From Symbiodinium natans (taxonomy: Eukaryota; Sar; Dinophyceae; Suessiales; Symbiodiniaceae), in assembly GCA_905221605.1 (NCBI GenBank), contig CAJNDS010001358.1, positions 118,501 through 182,500 of the forward strand: a stretch of 64,000 nt of DNA, written 5' to 3'. A program made the position numbers and the translations under genes. Position 1 is the stretch's first letter. Each line of letters opens with the position of its first letter. The notes under the pieces are model-generated. The model made no database searches. It worked only from the letters and a program-made list of their open reading frames with translations, and had not been told where the DNA came from. Shown one piece after another: positions 36,601-49,800 of this stretch.

Positions 36601-37203
36601 TTCCAAAAGAACTGGTTTAGGGTTTAGGGTTTAGGGTTGATACTAGGGTTTAGGGTTTAGGAATATTCTTGGAATCATATAGGGGCTCAAAAAAGTTGAT
36701 CAAGCAATGATGGCAAGACTTTGAAGATTCACAAGTCTTTAAAGTTGTTGGGGTTTGGGGTCTGAAGGTTTTTTGCTTCGGGATGCAAAGGTTCACAACC
36801 TAAACTTTTACCATAAGCCCCAAGCCCTGAAGCGATACACCTGCCTTGCACGTGCGAATCAGCCCTATGAAAGAAGTGAAGAACGTCGGTACAACCTCCC
36901 TCGAAACACCAAGCATTCATGGTTTATAGTTAAAGCTTCGGCCAGGGTGTTGCAATCCATCCCATAAACTCCCGTTCGAAGCCCAAATCCCTGAGGACCT
37001 GGAGCATCTTTGGTGTTCTTAAGGTAGCCCCTAAACCCTAAACCCTAAACCCTAAACCCTGAACCCTAAACCCTAAACCCTAAACCCCAAACCCTAAACC
37101 CTAAACCCTCAACCCTAAACCCTACCTACTCCTGGCAAGCTGCAATTCACGGAGATGCTGGTGAAGGGAAAGTTCTTTGGCATGCACTGCGGCCTGACAG
37201 TGG

Positions 37204-37336
37204 TAGGGTTTAGGGTTTAGGGTTTAGGGTTTAGGGTTTAGGGTTTAGGGTTTAGGGTTTAGGGTTTAGGGTTTAGGGTTTAGGGTTTAGGGTTTAGGGT
37301 TTAGGGTTTAGGGTTTAGGGTTTAGGGATTAGGGAG
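37204..37336 (+). repeat. long TTTAGGG array
   Basis: About 18 uninterrupted units; an opposite-strand CCCTAAA array lies at 37028-37125. Confidence 0.95.
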
Positions 37337-38085
37337 CGGTTTCGGCTTGCGAGGTTGGGGTTTGAGTGTTTCGGTCCAGGGTTACAAGCGCAAACCCTCG
37401 ACCCCGAAACCTGAACCCAGAAGTCGTAAACCCAAAGCCTTCGCCCGAAAGTAGTGCATGAGAGGCCATTTAGCTGGGCTTAGGGTACTGTACTTCATCT
37501 GGGCTCGGGTACTTGGCAGGGACGAGGGGGTGCGGGGTTGACCCAGTTTGGAAGAGTAGAAGAAAATCTTGCGCCGAAGGCACTGAACCGAAAGCCCCAC
37601 TAAGCCATATCAGCCAAGACCACCCTAGAACCCTGCGGCCCAAGCATGTTTGTGGGCGGATTTGGAAGAACTGAACCCTCAAACCCGAAACCATCTGCTG
37701 TGATGGGGTTTCGGTCAGTTCTATGGATTGTGGTCCCTTTTGCGGTTGCACTGCTTAACTATTGCCGCCGAAAGGCTTGTTAGCCCAATAACCATATTTC
37801 AAAAATCGCACCCGTATTTGGGTTCCTTACGTTTTCAGGAAACCATGAACCGGGCGGGGGGGGGGGGGTACTGGGGAGTCCTAAGTCCCCCCAAGAAGGC
37901 AATGCAGATACTAATGGGCATCTTAGGTTGAGTTTGAGCTAAGAGAAACAGCCATGCAACATTGGGACCACAGCCCTCGGGACTCCCCCCCCCCCCCCCA
38001 ACAAAAAAAAACAGAAAAGAAAATAAGGAAGCCTTTAATTTAGTATCCCAGAACAAGCCCCGTAAACCCTAATCCCAAGAACAGG

Positions 38086-38198
38086 ACTTGGCTGCTCTTA
38101 GCAGGGTAGCTATAAATTTAATTTTTAGCTGCCTTGTCTCTTAACCCAATAAACCCAAAAAGGCTAAAGATGTAAAGTTACAGTAAAGCACCACAAAG
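38086..38198. mobile_element. dispersed repeat family D, copy 3
   Basis: Close match to 20396-20508. Confidence 0.8.
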
Positions 38199-38237
38199 AG
38201 GAAACCCCAAACCCTTAACCCTAATCCCCAACCTGAC

Positions 38238-38337
38238 CTTGCATCTCGTAGCCATTTGCACAGCAGTTTCGTGAAGGGCCCATATCTCTTGCTCAAGGAT
38301 GAGAGGCCGACGCCTTTGCAGAGATTCGAGTCATTAA
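38238..38337 (-). other. candidate exon with GTCAGG donor, product unknown
   Basis: Minus strand reads DSNLCKGVGLSSLSKRYGPF then TKLLCKWLRDA and meets GCAAG|GTCAGG. The island sits directly right of dispersed repeat D copy 38086-38198. Confidence 0.45.
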
Positions 38338-39378
38338 GGCTTAAGGTCGGTTTAGGGTTTATAGGATTTCGGGTTTAGGTCTCCCTCTCTCTCTCTCTCT
38401 GCCGGACACGTAGGCCCAATAGGGTTTATAAGGCTGCCGAAATGTCACACCCTGAGCCCTCTAAACCCTGACGCCCGCAGCGCAAAGAAGCCGGGCGTCG
38501 ACCGTTGCGACAGCAAGTTAGCCCCAGGTTGTCTGAGAAGACCCCATCGCTTCCTGGCAAGGCGCGCGATGAGGAAACCCAGGAAGATCGCCAGAAGCAA
38601 ACCCAAAGCCTACCGCCCTGAAGCCTGAACCGAGCCTGAACAGAGGTTTAGGTACCCGGCTCCCTGTTTTAGGGTTCCATGTGATCTCCTATGTCCTATG
38701 ACGAGTCCAGGTACGCCCCTCCCTCCCCCCCCCCCCCCCCCGAAAAGCAACCCAGGGAAAGAAATAGCGAAAGGAAGGATGAACTTGTTTTGAGCTTCAT
38801 AAAGGCGCCAACGTAGTTGAAGCAGGCGCCTTACACCGCCTGCATGTTTCGTGGCTTTTTCGCATTCGGAGGTACGTTTCCCCGATTTCTTCTTTCGGCT
38901 TGCGGGGTGGGGTGGGGGTGGGGGTTGGGTGGCGGGGAAACAAAGGAGAATAACGTCATTCATGCTATGGCGATCATGCCCGCCCCAACCCATATAGCAT
39001 ACTACACAGGGATGTGCAACAAGACACGCCGTCACCAGCCATGTTTTTTGGTGAACGTACCCAAATCACTGATATTGATACTGTTTGTTGCTTCTTTGCA
39101 CAACATACTGCACAAGGCTGCTTGACGTGTCTGGAACAAGACGGGGCGCATACCTGCGGCGAACATTCCCGAAACAGCAGGTGTTTACAGCGCCTTTCCG
39201 AAGGGGACATGCTGCGCAAGGATTTCTGATGTTTCTGAAGCAAGACACCTCAAGCTTCGTTGCCACAGCTCCAAGCCCGTCCATTCCTCATCCTGCCTGA
39301 GAACCTGCGCAAAAGTAGGTTTTGGGTTCCACTAAACCCTAAACCCTAAACCCTAAACCCTAAACCCTAAACCCTAAG

Positions 39379-39479
39379 GTACAGAAAGCGGTGCGACTCC
39401 TGCCTGCGGGCACCACATTCTTCCGGATGTGGTTCTTGTGGAAGGCCCACGCCTTGAGAACCTCTGCGGACTCATCAAG
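39379..39479. other. exon-like island open on both strands
   Basis: Minus reads SAEVLKAWAFHKNHIRKNVV then PAGRSRTAFCT; plus reads VQKAVRLLPAGTTFFRMWFL with an AAG|GTGAGG donor. It directly follows a CCCTAAA array. Strand undecided. Confidence 0.4.
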
Positions 39480-40084
39480 GTGAGGATCCGCTGAACGCCC
39501 TTTTAGAGTCTAGGGATTACAGGGTTTAGGGTTTAGGGTTTAGGGTTTAGGGTTTAGGGCGATTCGGAACTTACTTCGCGTGGAGCCTTCAGCACATCCG
39601 CGTCGGTGGTGCGCGAGCAGCTTGTCAGCAGGCTTTTGGCGAGGTGATTGGCGATCGACCGCCTCTGCCCCACCTGATTCAGGGAACCCACTCGCCCGCG
39701 AAACCCTAAATGAATTGGCAGTCTCCCCACCCTGCCAACGAAAAAGCTCATGTGAAAGTATAAATACATAGCTATAGACTAGATGGTGTATATTATGTGC
39801 ATATGTAATTGTGTGCAAAAAATGCCTGGAGCAAAAACCACCACCAAACACCCTCAGAAACTTGCAAGCGATCTGAGGCAGACTTCGGGCTTGCGGACCC
39901 GAATCTGTATCGACCTGAATGTCATCTCCCCTTCCCCTCCCCTTCCCCTCCCCTTCCCCTCCCCTTCCCCTCCCCTCCCCTCCCCTCCCCGCCTGCGTGT
40001 CCTTCCTGCGCTGCCGCAGCTTCCTAGGGACACCCTAAGCTCTAAACTCGGGTTTAGGTTTAGGGCTTAGGGCATTTAGCGGAC

Positions 40085-40256
40085 ATAAGGAGGGACCCCT
40101 AGCAGGGAGCCTCAATCTCATCACCTTATATAACCCCTGTATATAGCTTATATAGTCCCAGTATACCTAGGTAGCCCTTAAATAACCCCTAAACCCTGAA
40201 CCCTAAATAACAACCCCTAAGGTCCCTTGCAAGGGTCCCGCCTTTAGTCCCTTGAG
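40085..40256. mobile_element. MITE-like family H, copy 2
   Basis: Same ends. A short CCCTAAA-like insert near 40190-40210 is bracketed by near-identical AATAACCCCTAA-type sequence. Confidence 0.6.
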
Positions 40257-42921
40257 TACTCTAATGCCCTGGACCCTTCGAATCGTAAGACCCTTCAAAG
40301 GGTCGAAGCCCGACTCTGTGTGACTTCTGAATCTTTACCCGGTTTAGGGTTTAGGGCTTAAAGTTTAGGGTTTAGGGTTTAGGGCTTAAAGTTTAGGGTT
40401 TAGGGTTTAGGGTTTAGGGTTCCGAAAGAAAGGAAGCCGAAGTGAGATATCAATGTGTTGTGGGCGTCAATATCTGACGGCGCACCCTGAACCCTCAACC
40501 CTAAAATCCTAACCGTAAGACCCGAAACCCGAACACTGTAAGCCCTAAACCCCTAAAGCCTCATCCCCAAAAACCTTACATTTTTGCCTCTCATGTGCGC
40601 AATAGCCCAATCACACCCCATGAAACCGGGTTCAGGGTTAAGGGCCCATCGCCACATGCTCTTGAAACTCCAGAACCTGAACCCCTAACCCGAAAACCCT
40701 AACCCTAAGGGTTCATGTACCTAAATAGGGAATACTTGGGCCTTACAGTGCTTGCTATACAGGGACCTTGGGGCCCAAGTATATAAAACCCGGAAACCCT
40801 GAATGCCCCTGGAGTGCTTTGTCCAGGGTCGGTGGGCGCACCCAGATCGGCGATGGCCGTTTGGCGCCTTCGGATTCTTTTTCGTAAAGACCCGAGGGTT
40901 TAGGGTTTAGGGCTTAGGGCTTAGGGCTTAGGGTCACCTTAAACCCTAAACCCTAAACCCTAAACCCTAAACCCTCAACCCTAAACCCTAAACCCTAAAC
41001 CCTAAACCCTAAACTTAGGGTTTAGGATTTAGGGTGTAGGGTTTAGGGTTTGCAGGGTGTGAGTCCAGGGCTTAGGGTTTACGGGGGTCAGGTAGGGCTT
41101 TGGGGGATTTAAGGTTCAGGCCTTATGGGGTTTAGGGGTTAGGGATCTAGGGCTCCGGGTTTAAGGTTCTAGGATTGTAGGGTTTAGGGTCCTACACCCA
41201 GCAAGGGACAGCAAGGGAACAAAACACAAAACGCGTCAAACATCCTCCACAACAACCTCCCCCTCGGAAGCCTTTACTCCCGGGCCCTATATTCTGAGCC
41301 CGAAAGTCCCCCAAGCCCCAACAACCGAGACAACCCTTACTAAACCCTCAACACCGCCCAAAATAACTCTTGACCAAGGGGCCAGTAGTCAAGCTTTTCC
41401 GAACTGGGCCTCCGGGTGTAGGGGTTCAGGGCTTAGGGCTGAACCCGTGGCAGACCCCTCCCTCTCTACGGAGCAGACTCTACACCCTGAAACCCTTCTG
41501 ACCGCGAACCCTCGTGGTCTTTTGGGGTTTTACGTTGGCAGGGCTGAGGGCGAGGGCTTAGCGGAAGTAGGGTTTTGGGGTTTAGGACCCCCTACATCCA
41601 AAACTTCAATCCCCGCAACACCCCGAGGCCCTGAACCTGGAAGCTTTCAAAAAACCCTAAACCCTAAACCCTAAACCCTAAACCCTAAACCCTAAACCCT
41701 AAACCCTAAACCCTAAACCCTATAAACCCTAAACCCCATCCTTCGACCCTATAGTTCTGAAAGCACGGTGCCTAAATCCCTAAACCCATCAAGCTGTTCC
41801 AGCGTGGAAAATTACGGGTTTGGAGAGTGGGCTTCAAACGAGACCAACAAACGCAGTGCAGAAAGAAGCAACTGGAGCCGAGCCTAGATGCCCGCACACA
41901 GGCTTGCTTGGACAGTGCAAGTAGCTTGGTGTGGTGTCAGTCCCGGGTTAAACCCTGAATCCTACCCTAAACCCTAAACCCTACACCCTAAACCCTCGGA
42001 AAACAAAAAGAAGAGCGAGTTCACAGGCACACAGATCAAGAACGCTGTGTGGCAGCATCGGTTGGGCATGTCAACTTTCAACGGAAAATGGTTTGGGGTT
42101 TAGGGCTTAGGGTGTAAAACATATATCTCCGATGGTCCTACCTACAAGCCTTGGCTTCGGGTTTAGGGTTGAGGGAAGGGTTGAGTCACCACCCAACTCA
42201 CAGCAGTTCCACTGAATCTACATGAACTGCGTCCCGGTCGTCAGAAGCAGGATATGTGCTTGCGATGCAAAACTGAGATCTTTGCTTGGCTGACTTCTGA
42301 AGCACTCCTAAAAGTTAAAACTTTTAGGCCCCTTATTGTAGTTTCTACAACAACCGCTAAAGTCCTAAGGGCCAGCCAGAAGAAAGCCAAGTTTGTGTTG
42401 ATTCTAATGTGACGTGGGCCGCATTCAGACTGGAGTCCACCAAGCGGAGAGTGGGCAAGCAGAGGGAATGGCCGAGTAGCCAGGATTCCTGGGCTAGGAG
42501 CCCTGAAGGCGCAACCAAAAGCGCACAGACCAAGAACAAATACCAAAACCCTCAACTATCCCCTTGTATTCCTTACAAGTGCCTACTAGTAAGTCGTAAT
42601 TGCATTCCTTATATAAGTGCCTAGTACTAAGGTCGTTGATGGGTAAGAACACACCCTCACGCCCGCCCACCTTGAAGTGCTGACTTCAACGACGCCGGGC
42701 GGAAGATCCGCCTGAGACAGGCCCGAGGTCCTCAAATACTTAGGCCCGAAGACCCTAAAACCTTCCAAAGCCCCTCCCCCCCCCCCACCCCACTCGCCCA
42801 ATAGAGCGTCGAACCCTGAATCCCAAACACCGAGGCCTAAACCCTAAACCCTAAACCCTAAAACCCAAAAGCCCTAAACCCAAAAACCCCTCAACCCTAC
42901 ACTCCAAACCCCTCAACCTAA

Positions 42922-43035
42922 ACGCCCCAGGACGCCGGTCAGCCAGCTTGTCATGTAGCCGGCGCCGCCGGCTGGGCTCTTTGCACCGCATCTCAAGCTC
43001 CGCGAGCGTGTAGACGGCGCCCAGCTCCTTGTTTG
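42922..43035 (-). other. candidate exon, 36 codons, product unknown
   Basis: Minus strand reads NKELGAVYTLAELEMRCKEP then SRRRRLHDKLADRR. Upstream on the same strand are islands 43912-43985 (CHVLELVAASVGQGPSQDLV) and about 44285-44370 (MAPAMAYKVLGYPHLSMGLA), plausibly the same gene. Confidence 0.5.
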
Positions 43036-43079
43036 GGCGGGGGTGGTGGGGGGAGGGGAGGGTTTTGGGTTTCGGGTTT

Positions 43080-43130
43080 CGGGCTTTAGGGTTTTAGGGT
43101 TTTAGGGTTTTAGGGTTTTAGAGTTTTAGA
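43080..43130 (+). repeat. TTTTAGGG variant array
   Basis: Tandem 8-bp TTTTAGGG units (the Chlamydomonas-type telomere motif) grading into TTTTAGAG. Confidence 0.85.
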
Positions 43131-43483
43131 GTTTTGGGATTTTGGGGTGTTAGAGATTCAGGGTTTTGGGGTTTTAGGGTTTAGGTTAAGGCCTTCGGGG
43201 GCCTTAGGGTGGGGGGTTTAGGTCCCGGCGGTTTAGGTTTGAGGCTCAGCGTTTCGTTGAGCTCTCTGTTGGGCGCCAAGTTTGCCAAATCAACCCCCTA
43301 CTAAACGCCAGTATAGAAAGGTTTCAGAACGTGAGGTCTTGGGCGTTTGGGCTCTGGGAATTTTTGGGGCTTGGGGAAAAGTGTCTTCTTAGCACTCTCA
43401 GTACACCCACCACCGTGTTTTCTAAGGGCCCAGGGTTGAAGAGTCCGGGCCTCGAGGCTCAAAGCCCCCGGGGGTGTGTCTTA

Positions 43484-43713
43484 AGAGGTATAAGGAGGGA
43501 CCCTAGAAGGGACCTTTGAATCTTATTCCCCCAATATAGCCCCTAGGTATACCTCACACAGTCCCGATATCGCCCCTAAAGACCCTCCTAAAGAACCCCT
43601 AAGGTCCCTTGTAAGGCCCCAAACCCTACACCCTAAAGAACCCCTAAACCCTAAACCCTAAACCCTAAACCCTAAACCCCCTAAGGTCCCTTATAAGGGT
43701 CCCCTCCTTTAGT
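43484..43713. mobile_element. MITE-like family H, copy 1, interrupted by a telomere-like array
   Basis: Ends ATAAGGAGGGACC / GGGTCCCCTCCTTTAG. A CCCTAAA array (about 43618-43680) is bracketed by CTAAGGTCCCTTGTAAGG and CTAAGGTCCCTTATAAGG. Relatives: 40085-40256 and a half copy at 17025-17085. Confidence 0.7.
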
Positions 43714-43982
43714 TCCCTGATGCGTCGCACTCCAAAGGCAAAAAGGCGGGGAAGCGGAGAAGCTCAGCATGGAGTCAGGCGATCTTCCACGCGGAGCCCT
43801 AAACCCCAAACCCCTAAACCCTAAACCCCAAACCCCTAAACCCTAAACCTAAACCCCAAACCCTAAACCCCAAACCCTAAATCCTAAACCCTTACAAGCC
43901 CTAGACTGAATCCTGAAAGGCCCCCACGAGATCCTGGGAAGGCCCCTGACCCACGGATGCAGCCACGAGCTCCAAGACATGA

Positions 43983-44130
43983 CAGGGTTTAGGGTTTAGG
44001 GTTTAGGGTTTAGGTTTAGGGTTTAGGGTTTAGGGTTTAGGGTTTAGGGTTTAGGGTTTAGGGTTTAGGGTTTAGGGTTTAGGGTTTAGGGTTTAGGGTT
44101 TAGGGTTTAGAGTTTAGGGTTTAGGGTTCA
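43983..44130 (+). repeat. long TTTAGGG array
   Basis: About 20 units next to an exon-like island at 43912-43985. Confidence 0.95.
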
Positions 44131-46019
44131 GGGCTAGGGTTGCTCCATGGAAGAACATCTTTTGTGGGCACAGACTAGCATCAAACCTTGAACCAGGTTT
44201 AGGGTCTAGGGTTTAGGGTTTAGGGAAACCCTGACAATGCTAAACCGAAAGTCCCTCGGATCACTAAACCCCAACAATGCCCTCGCGGTTGCTTCTCTGG
44301 CCATGGCGCCAAGCCCATGGACAAGTGTGGGTAGCCCAGCACTTTGTACGCCATTGCGGGCGCCATGATGCGTTCAGGGTTTCGTAACAAACGGGTTCCA
44401 GAGTGTTTTGGGCGTTTCGGGTCTTCTACGGGTCAGGGCGTAGAGTTCATGCGGTTCAGTAGTATTGACTGCAATCTCCCCTATATGGCAGCAATCGCCA
44501 GGCTTGCACAGCCTGACGCGTGTACGCGTGCACTAGAGCGTGGCTGAGGTTGTTCCGAGAGGCAGATGTATAGGTGAACTGCATCGTATCCTGTCTTAGC
44601 TGATCTGGGCCAGGAAGTCTTGGCGCTTAGGGTTCAGGGTTTATATAGGGGTTAGGGTTGAGGGTCCCTAAGCTCTTGTTTAGCCACTGCTTGTATTGCA
44701 GATGATCTCCATGGCTTCGACCACCCTGCTGAAAAGACACCAATGTCCGGTACTACTGTGACGAATTAGGGTTTAGGATATAGGGTTTAGGGTTTAGGGG
44801 TAGCGCTCGTCAAAGAGCAGAAAGTGAGAAGCTTCAAAATGCCAACCCTAGACACACAAACCCGAAACCCTAAACCCTGCATCCTAAACCCCAAGTCCGA
44901 AACCCTAAACCCTAAACCCACATCCTAAGAATCGCACTTTTTGCCTTTTCTCTTGCAGCCGCCTCTCTGAGTCAGAAATCGAAGGAACCTTGGGTAGCCA
45001 AGCAGTGGGTTTGAGGTCCAGGCTTCCGAGGGGCAGCTGCGCTGGGGCTGTGGGGGCTTAGGGGGCCCTGAGCCCCAAGCCCTAAAAAGCATGATCGACG
45101 CCAGCCGTTCAAGCAGGATCATACGAGATGGGGGTCTATATTAGGGCTCCCTTACTATCGTAAAACCCCTCGTTGACTTGCTGTCTGAGTTTTCTAGGAC
45201 GGACGAGAGCTACCTTTAAGGGAGTTTGCCAAAGGGAAGAATCCCGAAGCCCTAAACCCTCTAAACCCACCTCTTTTTCGGGTACAGTACTTCCGGGAAG
45301 GGGGGGGGACGGCGGGGGGGGGGGGGGTTCGGAACTCCCTCGAGACTCAGCTGCAGAAGGCACTCAACCTCTCCATAGGGTTCAGACCCCGAACCCCGAA
45401 CCGAGAAGAGAACACAAAGCCCAGCATGTCTGCCCAAACTCAGGTCGGGGCTCACATGCCTCACTCTTCCTGGCTGGCGATACGTTTTAGGGGTTGTGTT
45501 GGGGGGAAGGTTATTGTTGGGGGTTTGGCGTTCTAGGGCGGCTCAGGTGCTTAGAATGACTTTGGGGATGTAGAAAGGGGTGCCCTTTTCAGGGCCCATA
45601 CTAAGGGACCGTGTAACTACCCTTAGACCATCAGGAACTCGTTGCATCTGCTGCGCAGTGAAGGGCGCCGTGTGTTGCACGCGCCCCGGCCCTGAATGCC
45701 TAAACCCTTAAGAAAGACCCTGAACTCGTCGATAGCCCCAAGCCACAGACCCCTTACATACCCTATACAAATTTATGGCCCATACATCAGAACCCTTTAA
45801 AGGAGGCTAGGGACCATATTAAGGGCCCGTATAAGTACCTTAAGAGAAGAGCACGCCGGAGTCTGCCAGGTGTTAGAACTATTTTAGTGGTACTCGGTTC
45901 ATGCGACCACCTTTAACATGTTCATGGCCGCCCCCAAAACGAGGCCTTGAACAGCAGCAGTCCTTCAAAGATCAGGGTTCATTGTTAAATGCTAAGATTC
46001 TGTAAGGGCTAAGGCTCTA

Positions 46020-46460
46020 AGACCCCTACACGCAGCCCTCCCACTCCCGGGCCTTTCTCCGCTGATGGATGACCTCCTTGGCTGTCTGACATTTCTCCTG
46101 CCAAGGCAAAGGCGCCTAGCACTCGAACTCTTGACTTCCACCACTTGCTAGCTTGGTAACCCAGTAACCATATGTCAATAAGGGCACCCTGTTTGGGTGG
46201 ATATGTTATAAGGAAACCCAGAACCAAAAAAAAAAACAGGGTAGCACTGGGCTACCACGAGTACCTAGGCAACCCAAGCTTGGGTTGGCGTTGCAAGTGT
46301 CACGAACCCTTGCAGCCCATGCTGCATTGCTGACATGCTTGCCTCCCGAATCTCCTGAATTCCACGCCTTCTCCAAACATAAAGGGCTCTCTCAGAACTC
46401 AGAACCACTGCATCAACTAGGGCGGCTAAGGTTTTCGGTGAGAGGCAAGGCTCTGCCCCC
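46020..46460 (-). other. two exon-like islands separated by a family F MITE
   Basis: About 46260-46440 minus reads ALVDAVVLSSERALYVWRRR; 46020-46151 minus reads CQTAKEVIHQRRKAREWEGC. The MITE 46152-46259 lies exactly between them. This may be the 3' part of the AC40 gene or the next gene. Confidence 0.35.
46152..46259. mobile_element. MITE-like family F, copy 4
   Basis: CTTGGTAACCCAGTAACC ... TGGGCTACCACG, between exon-like islands 46020-46151 and 46260-46460. Diverged copies follow at about 46585 and 46703-46796; a half copy is at 37776-37847. Confidence 0.75.
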
Positions 46461-46826
46461 AAACCCTAAGCCCCTTGACATGCAAAACCTGACCCAAGGC
46501 CCTAGTCCTCAAACGCCACACCCAGACCGCTTCCATACGGGATCTAGAATGTAGACGCCCAAGCCACTACTAGGAACCCCTATTCAGTAGCCCAGTAAAT
46601 GAGGGTACTCTTGTGGCTGGCTACGAAAACTTCCCCTCCACCCCCCGCCCGCCCCCAGCACCCCCAGAAAACAACAAAAAAAGAGTACCTGCGTCTTCTT
46701 CGCCTGGTAGCCAGGTAACCACATTACAATAATGGCACCCTTCTTTTGGCTTGGTTATTGCATAAGGGAACCCAGAACCAAAGTTACACCACCTCCTTTT
46801 CGTCCCTTAGGGTTGCTTTCCGTTGC

Positions 46827-49800
46827 CGGGGCGGCCTTTAGCTTCTTGAGCGCGCGCTCAAAGAGAGCCGGAGCCTGGGTCCAGAGGAAAATTCTGTGTT
46901 GATGACACAGGGTTTAGGGTTTAGGGTTTAGGGTTTAGGGTTTAGGGTTTAGGGTTTAGGGTTTAGGGTTTAGGGTTTAGGGGGTGCACGGCCGTCCCTC
47001 ACCGAGTAACCTACATTCTCAGGGCCGCACTAGAACATGGGGCCCAGCAAGTGGCCCGAGTTTGGAGAACTGACCATGGTAGACTTCCAGCGGGCTTAGA
47101 TTCTTGGATGGGGCAGTTCCCTGTTCTACTTCGACAACAGCCGAGGTGCCTTTTTTTAATGGTTAAGAAACGATGATAAGAAAGTCAGGTGCTCCACAAA
47201 AGGAATAACAATCTAAGGCCCGGGCAACCTTGCACTGCCTTAAACTACAAATCCCCCAAGACTCGGTCAGTGCATGGGTCGAAGATTCCTGCTCCACTTT
47301 GGCAGCCCTACATCCCGAAATTTAGGGCAAGCAGAACCCCCCCCAAGCCCGAAACGGTCGCAGATGTCCCCCCCCCCCCCCCCCCCCGCCCCACCCACCC
47401 ACCCCAGGTTCTAGGGCGTAGTTCCAGGCCCTCAACTTTCAAGGCTCCTGCTTTGACAAAGGCGATTGATGCCGAGGCCACTGCAGGAATTTGCCCCACA
47501 CTCTCGATGGAGAAGATGAAGTGGTCCTTCTTCTTGCCCAGCTCGAGCCCTTTCTCCTGGCAGGCAGCAGGGTTTAGGGCTTCGGTCTTGGGGCCGGGCT
47601 AATGACGGCTGGTGAAGGAAGCTATCAGCAAGGTAACCTCGCCTAGGGCACTCGAGACCGTATTTCTAAGCACCCATGCATGCGCCTTCGGTTGAAGTTT
47701 GGGGCTCAATGGGGAAGTATCAGCTTCTGAGTTTAGGGTTTAGGCTCAGTGTAACCTCATAACAAAGGATTCTCGTGCTCCAGGGGGGTGAAGGAGGTCA
47801 GTTCACTTCGTAGTCCTAAAACCTAACCTCCGAAACCGCCCGCTCAAACTTCTTTGTCACCGGAGATGGTACCCCTAAGCTCTAAACCCTGGGTCACAAA
47901 ATTTGCTTGTGTAGGAAAGTGTTGCAAGGGTTGGCAAAGCAAGGTTTCAGGGCTTCAGGGACAGGGTTTGTGTTTGGGGCTTGGGTTTTGGGACTCAAGG
48001 CTTAGGGGCAGGTCATGGACATGTCAGAATGAAAGACAAGCACGTGCAGGAAGCCATCTGTCAAACAAAACCCGAAGGACAGCCAAAGCTTCGTCTTTGC
48101 CGCCAGGGTGACTCTGCTATGCTGCTGACACGACGTAGAGGCTGCTCTGAAGCTCAGGAGTTGCATCAAGCAGCAAGGTTTCTACAAATTCGTGCAGCGC
48201 CTGGATTGAGTCACAGGCCTCTAGTCGGAGTCCCAGCAGTTTATTCACAGGAATGCTTTCCTGCCACCACACAGTAATTGGCAAATGGGACAAAATGTGC
48301 TGTAGCATGGCCGGCTGGGCAGCCAGCAACGACTCCGGAACACATCGCGACAGCTGGCTGTCTGCCTCTCACTCTCTCTCACAATCGAATTAGCTGCAGA
48401 AGCATGGCCTGCACGAAGGGTACCGGTCACCAGTACCCTTCGTGCAGGCCATGCTTCTGACCGATCGAGCAGTGCAGATGTCCGCAGTGATTCCGCAGCC
48501 TTCGGGGGTGCGTGGATTGTGTGGGGACAGGTGGGGAAAGGAGAGCCTTGAATGAATCCTGTCCTGGCTGTTGCTCGTCTGCATTCGTCTGCCTTTTGAG
48601 TTGAACCTTTCCGGGCCAGGTGAATTTCCAGCCGTTCCAGTGGAACGGCTGAAAATTCACCTGGCCCGGAAAAACACGCGAGCTTGGAGGAGCTGTGCGC
48701 ATTCGCGCACCGGCAGAAGGAGCTCCTTCTGCCGGAGCGACGGTGCGCGAACCCATACAGCTTCTTCGCAAACTATAAGGAGGTCTCCGGGAACATCGAA
48801 TGGTCATGCCCGCCTGCTGTTGACCGGACGTGTTGCTGTGTTGAGCATCAGCGATCTATCTCAAGGCTCCAGGAAGGAAGGAAAAAACAACTCCAAACAC
48901 GCGGCTCTCCACCAGCAAAGGCACCCAAGCGAATAAGCAACTGGACCCATTGACGGCGATTCTGAAAAATGGCCTCGCCCAAAAAAGATCTTTCATTCAG
49001 AGGAGCTGCGTGGGGCAGCGCTCCCGCTCCGAGCGGCCTGGTGTAACGCCAGGGTCTTCGGGTCGTTCAAAATCTCCCTGAGAGTTTTGTCGGCCTGCTG
49101 GCCCAGGTGCTCTTTTGCCCATGCCAAGATGGCCTGTCAGCCGTCTGGGTTCAGTTCGGCAACTGCGGCCAGCAGCTCCCGGCTACCTCGACAACTCTGT
49201 GGCCGGAGTGCTCTTTCACATAGGTCATGATGTCGGTATTCAACTTCAACTGCAATTCACACACCATGTCCTCGATGCTAATGGTAAGCTGCAGGTCCCT
49301 GTAGCCGTCCAAGTCCCTTTGGCACCGGTCGTTGAACTCGATGATTTTAGGGGAAAGTTGTCGTCAAAATGCTGCGGCGCAAGTCTTGCAAACCTGGGGC
49401 GCAGAACCTGAAAGACAGAGGGCCAAGCATCTCAACACGCCCCCCGGCTGGACCTAAATGCTGGCAGCCTTACGACCCCCTACCCACTAACGCCTTGAAC
49501 CCTCAACCTTACACCCTCCTGGACGCTACACAAACCCTAAAAGACCCAAGAACCCAAGCCATAAACCCCAAACACCCTAAACCCTAAACACCCCAAACCC
49601 TGAATCCTAAACACCCCTGAACCCTGAACCTAAACACCCCTAACCCTAAACCCTCAACACCCCTAAACCCCAAACACCCCAAACCAGTACCCTAAACCCG
49701 AAACCCAAGTGCCTTGCCAGGAAAGGTCTCCAGGCACTCCCGGCACGTCGTGCAAGCCCGGGCGTTCCTAAGTAGGTGAGATGGGGAGTTCGGGGTTTTC

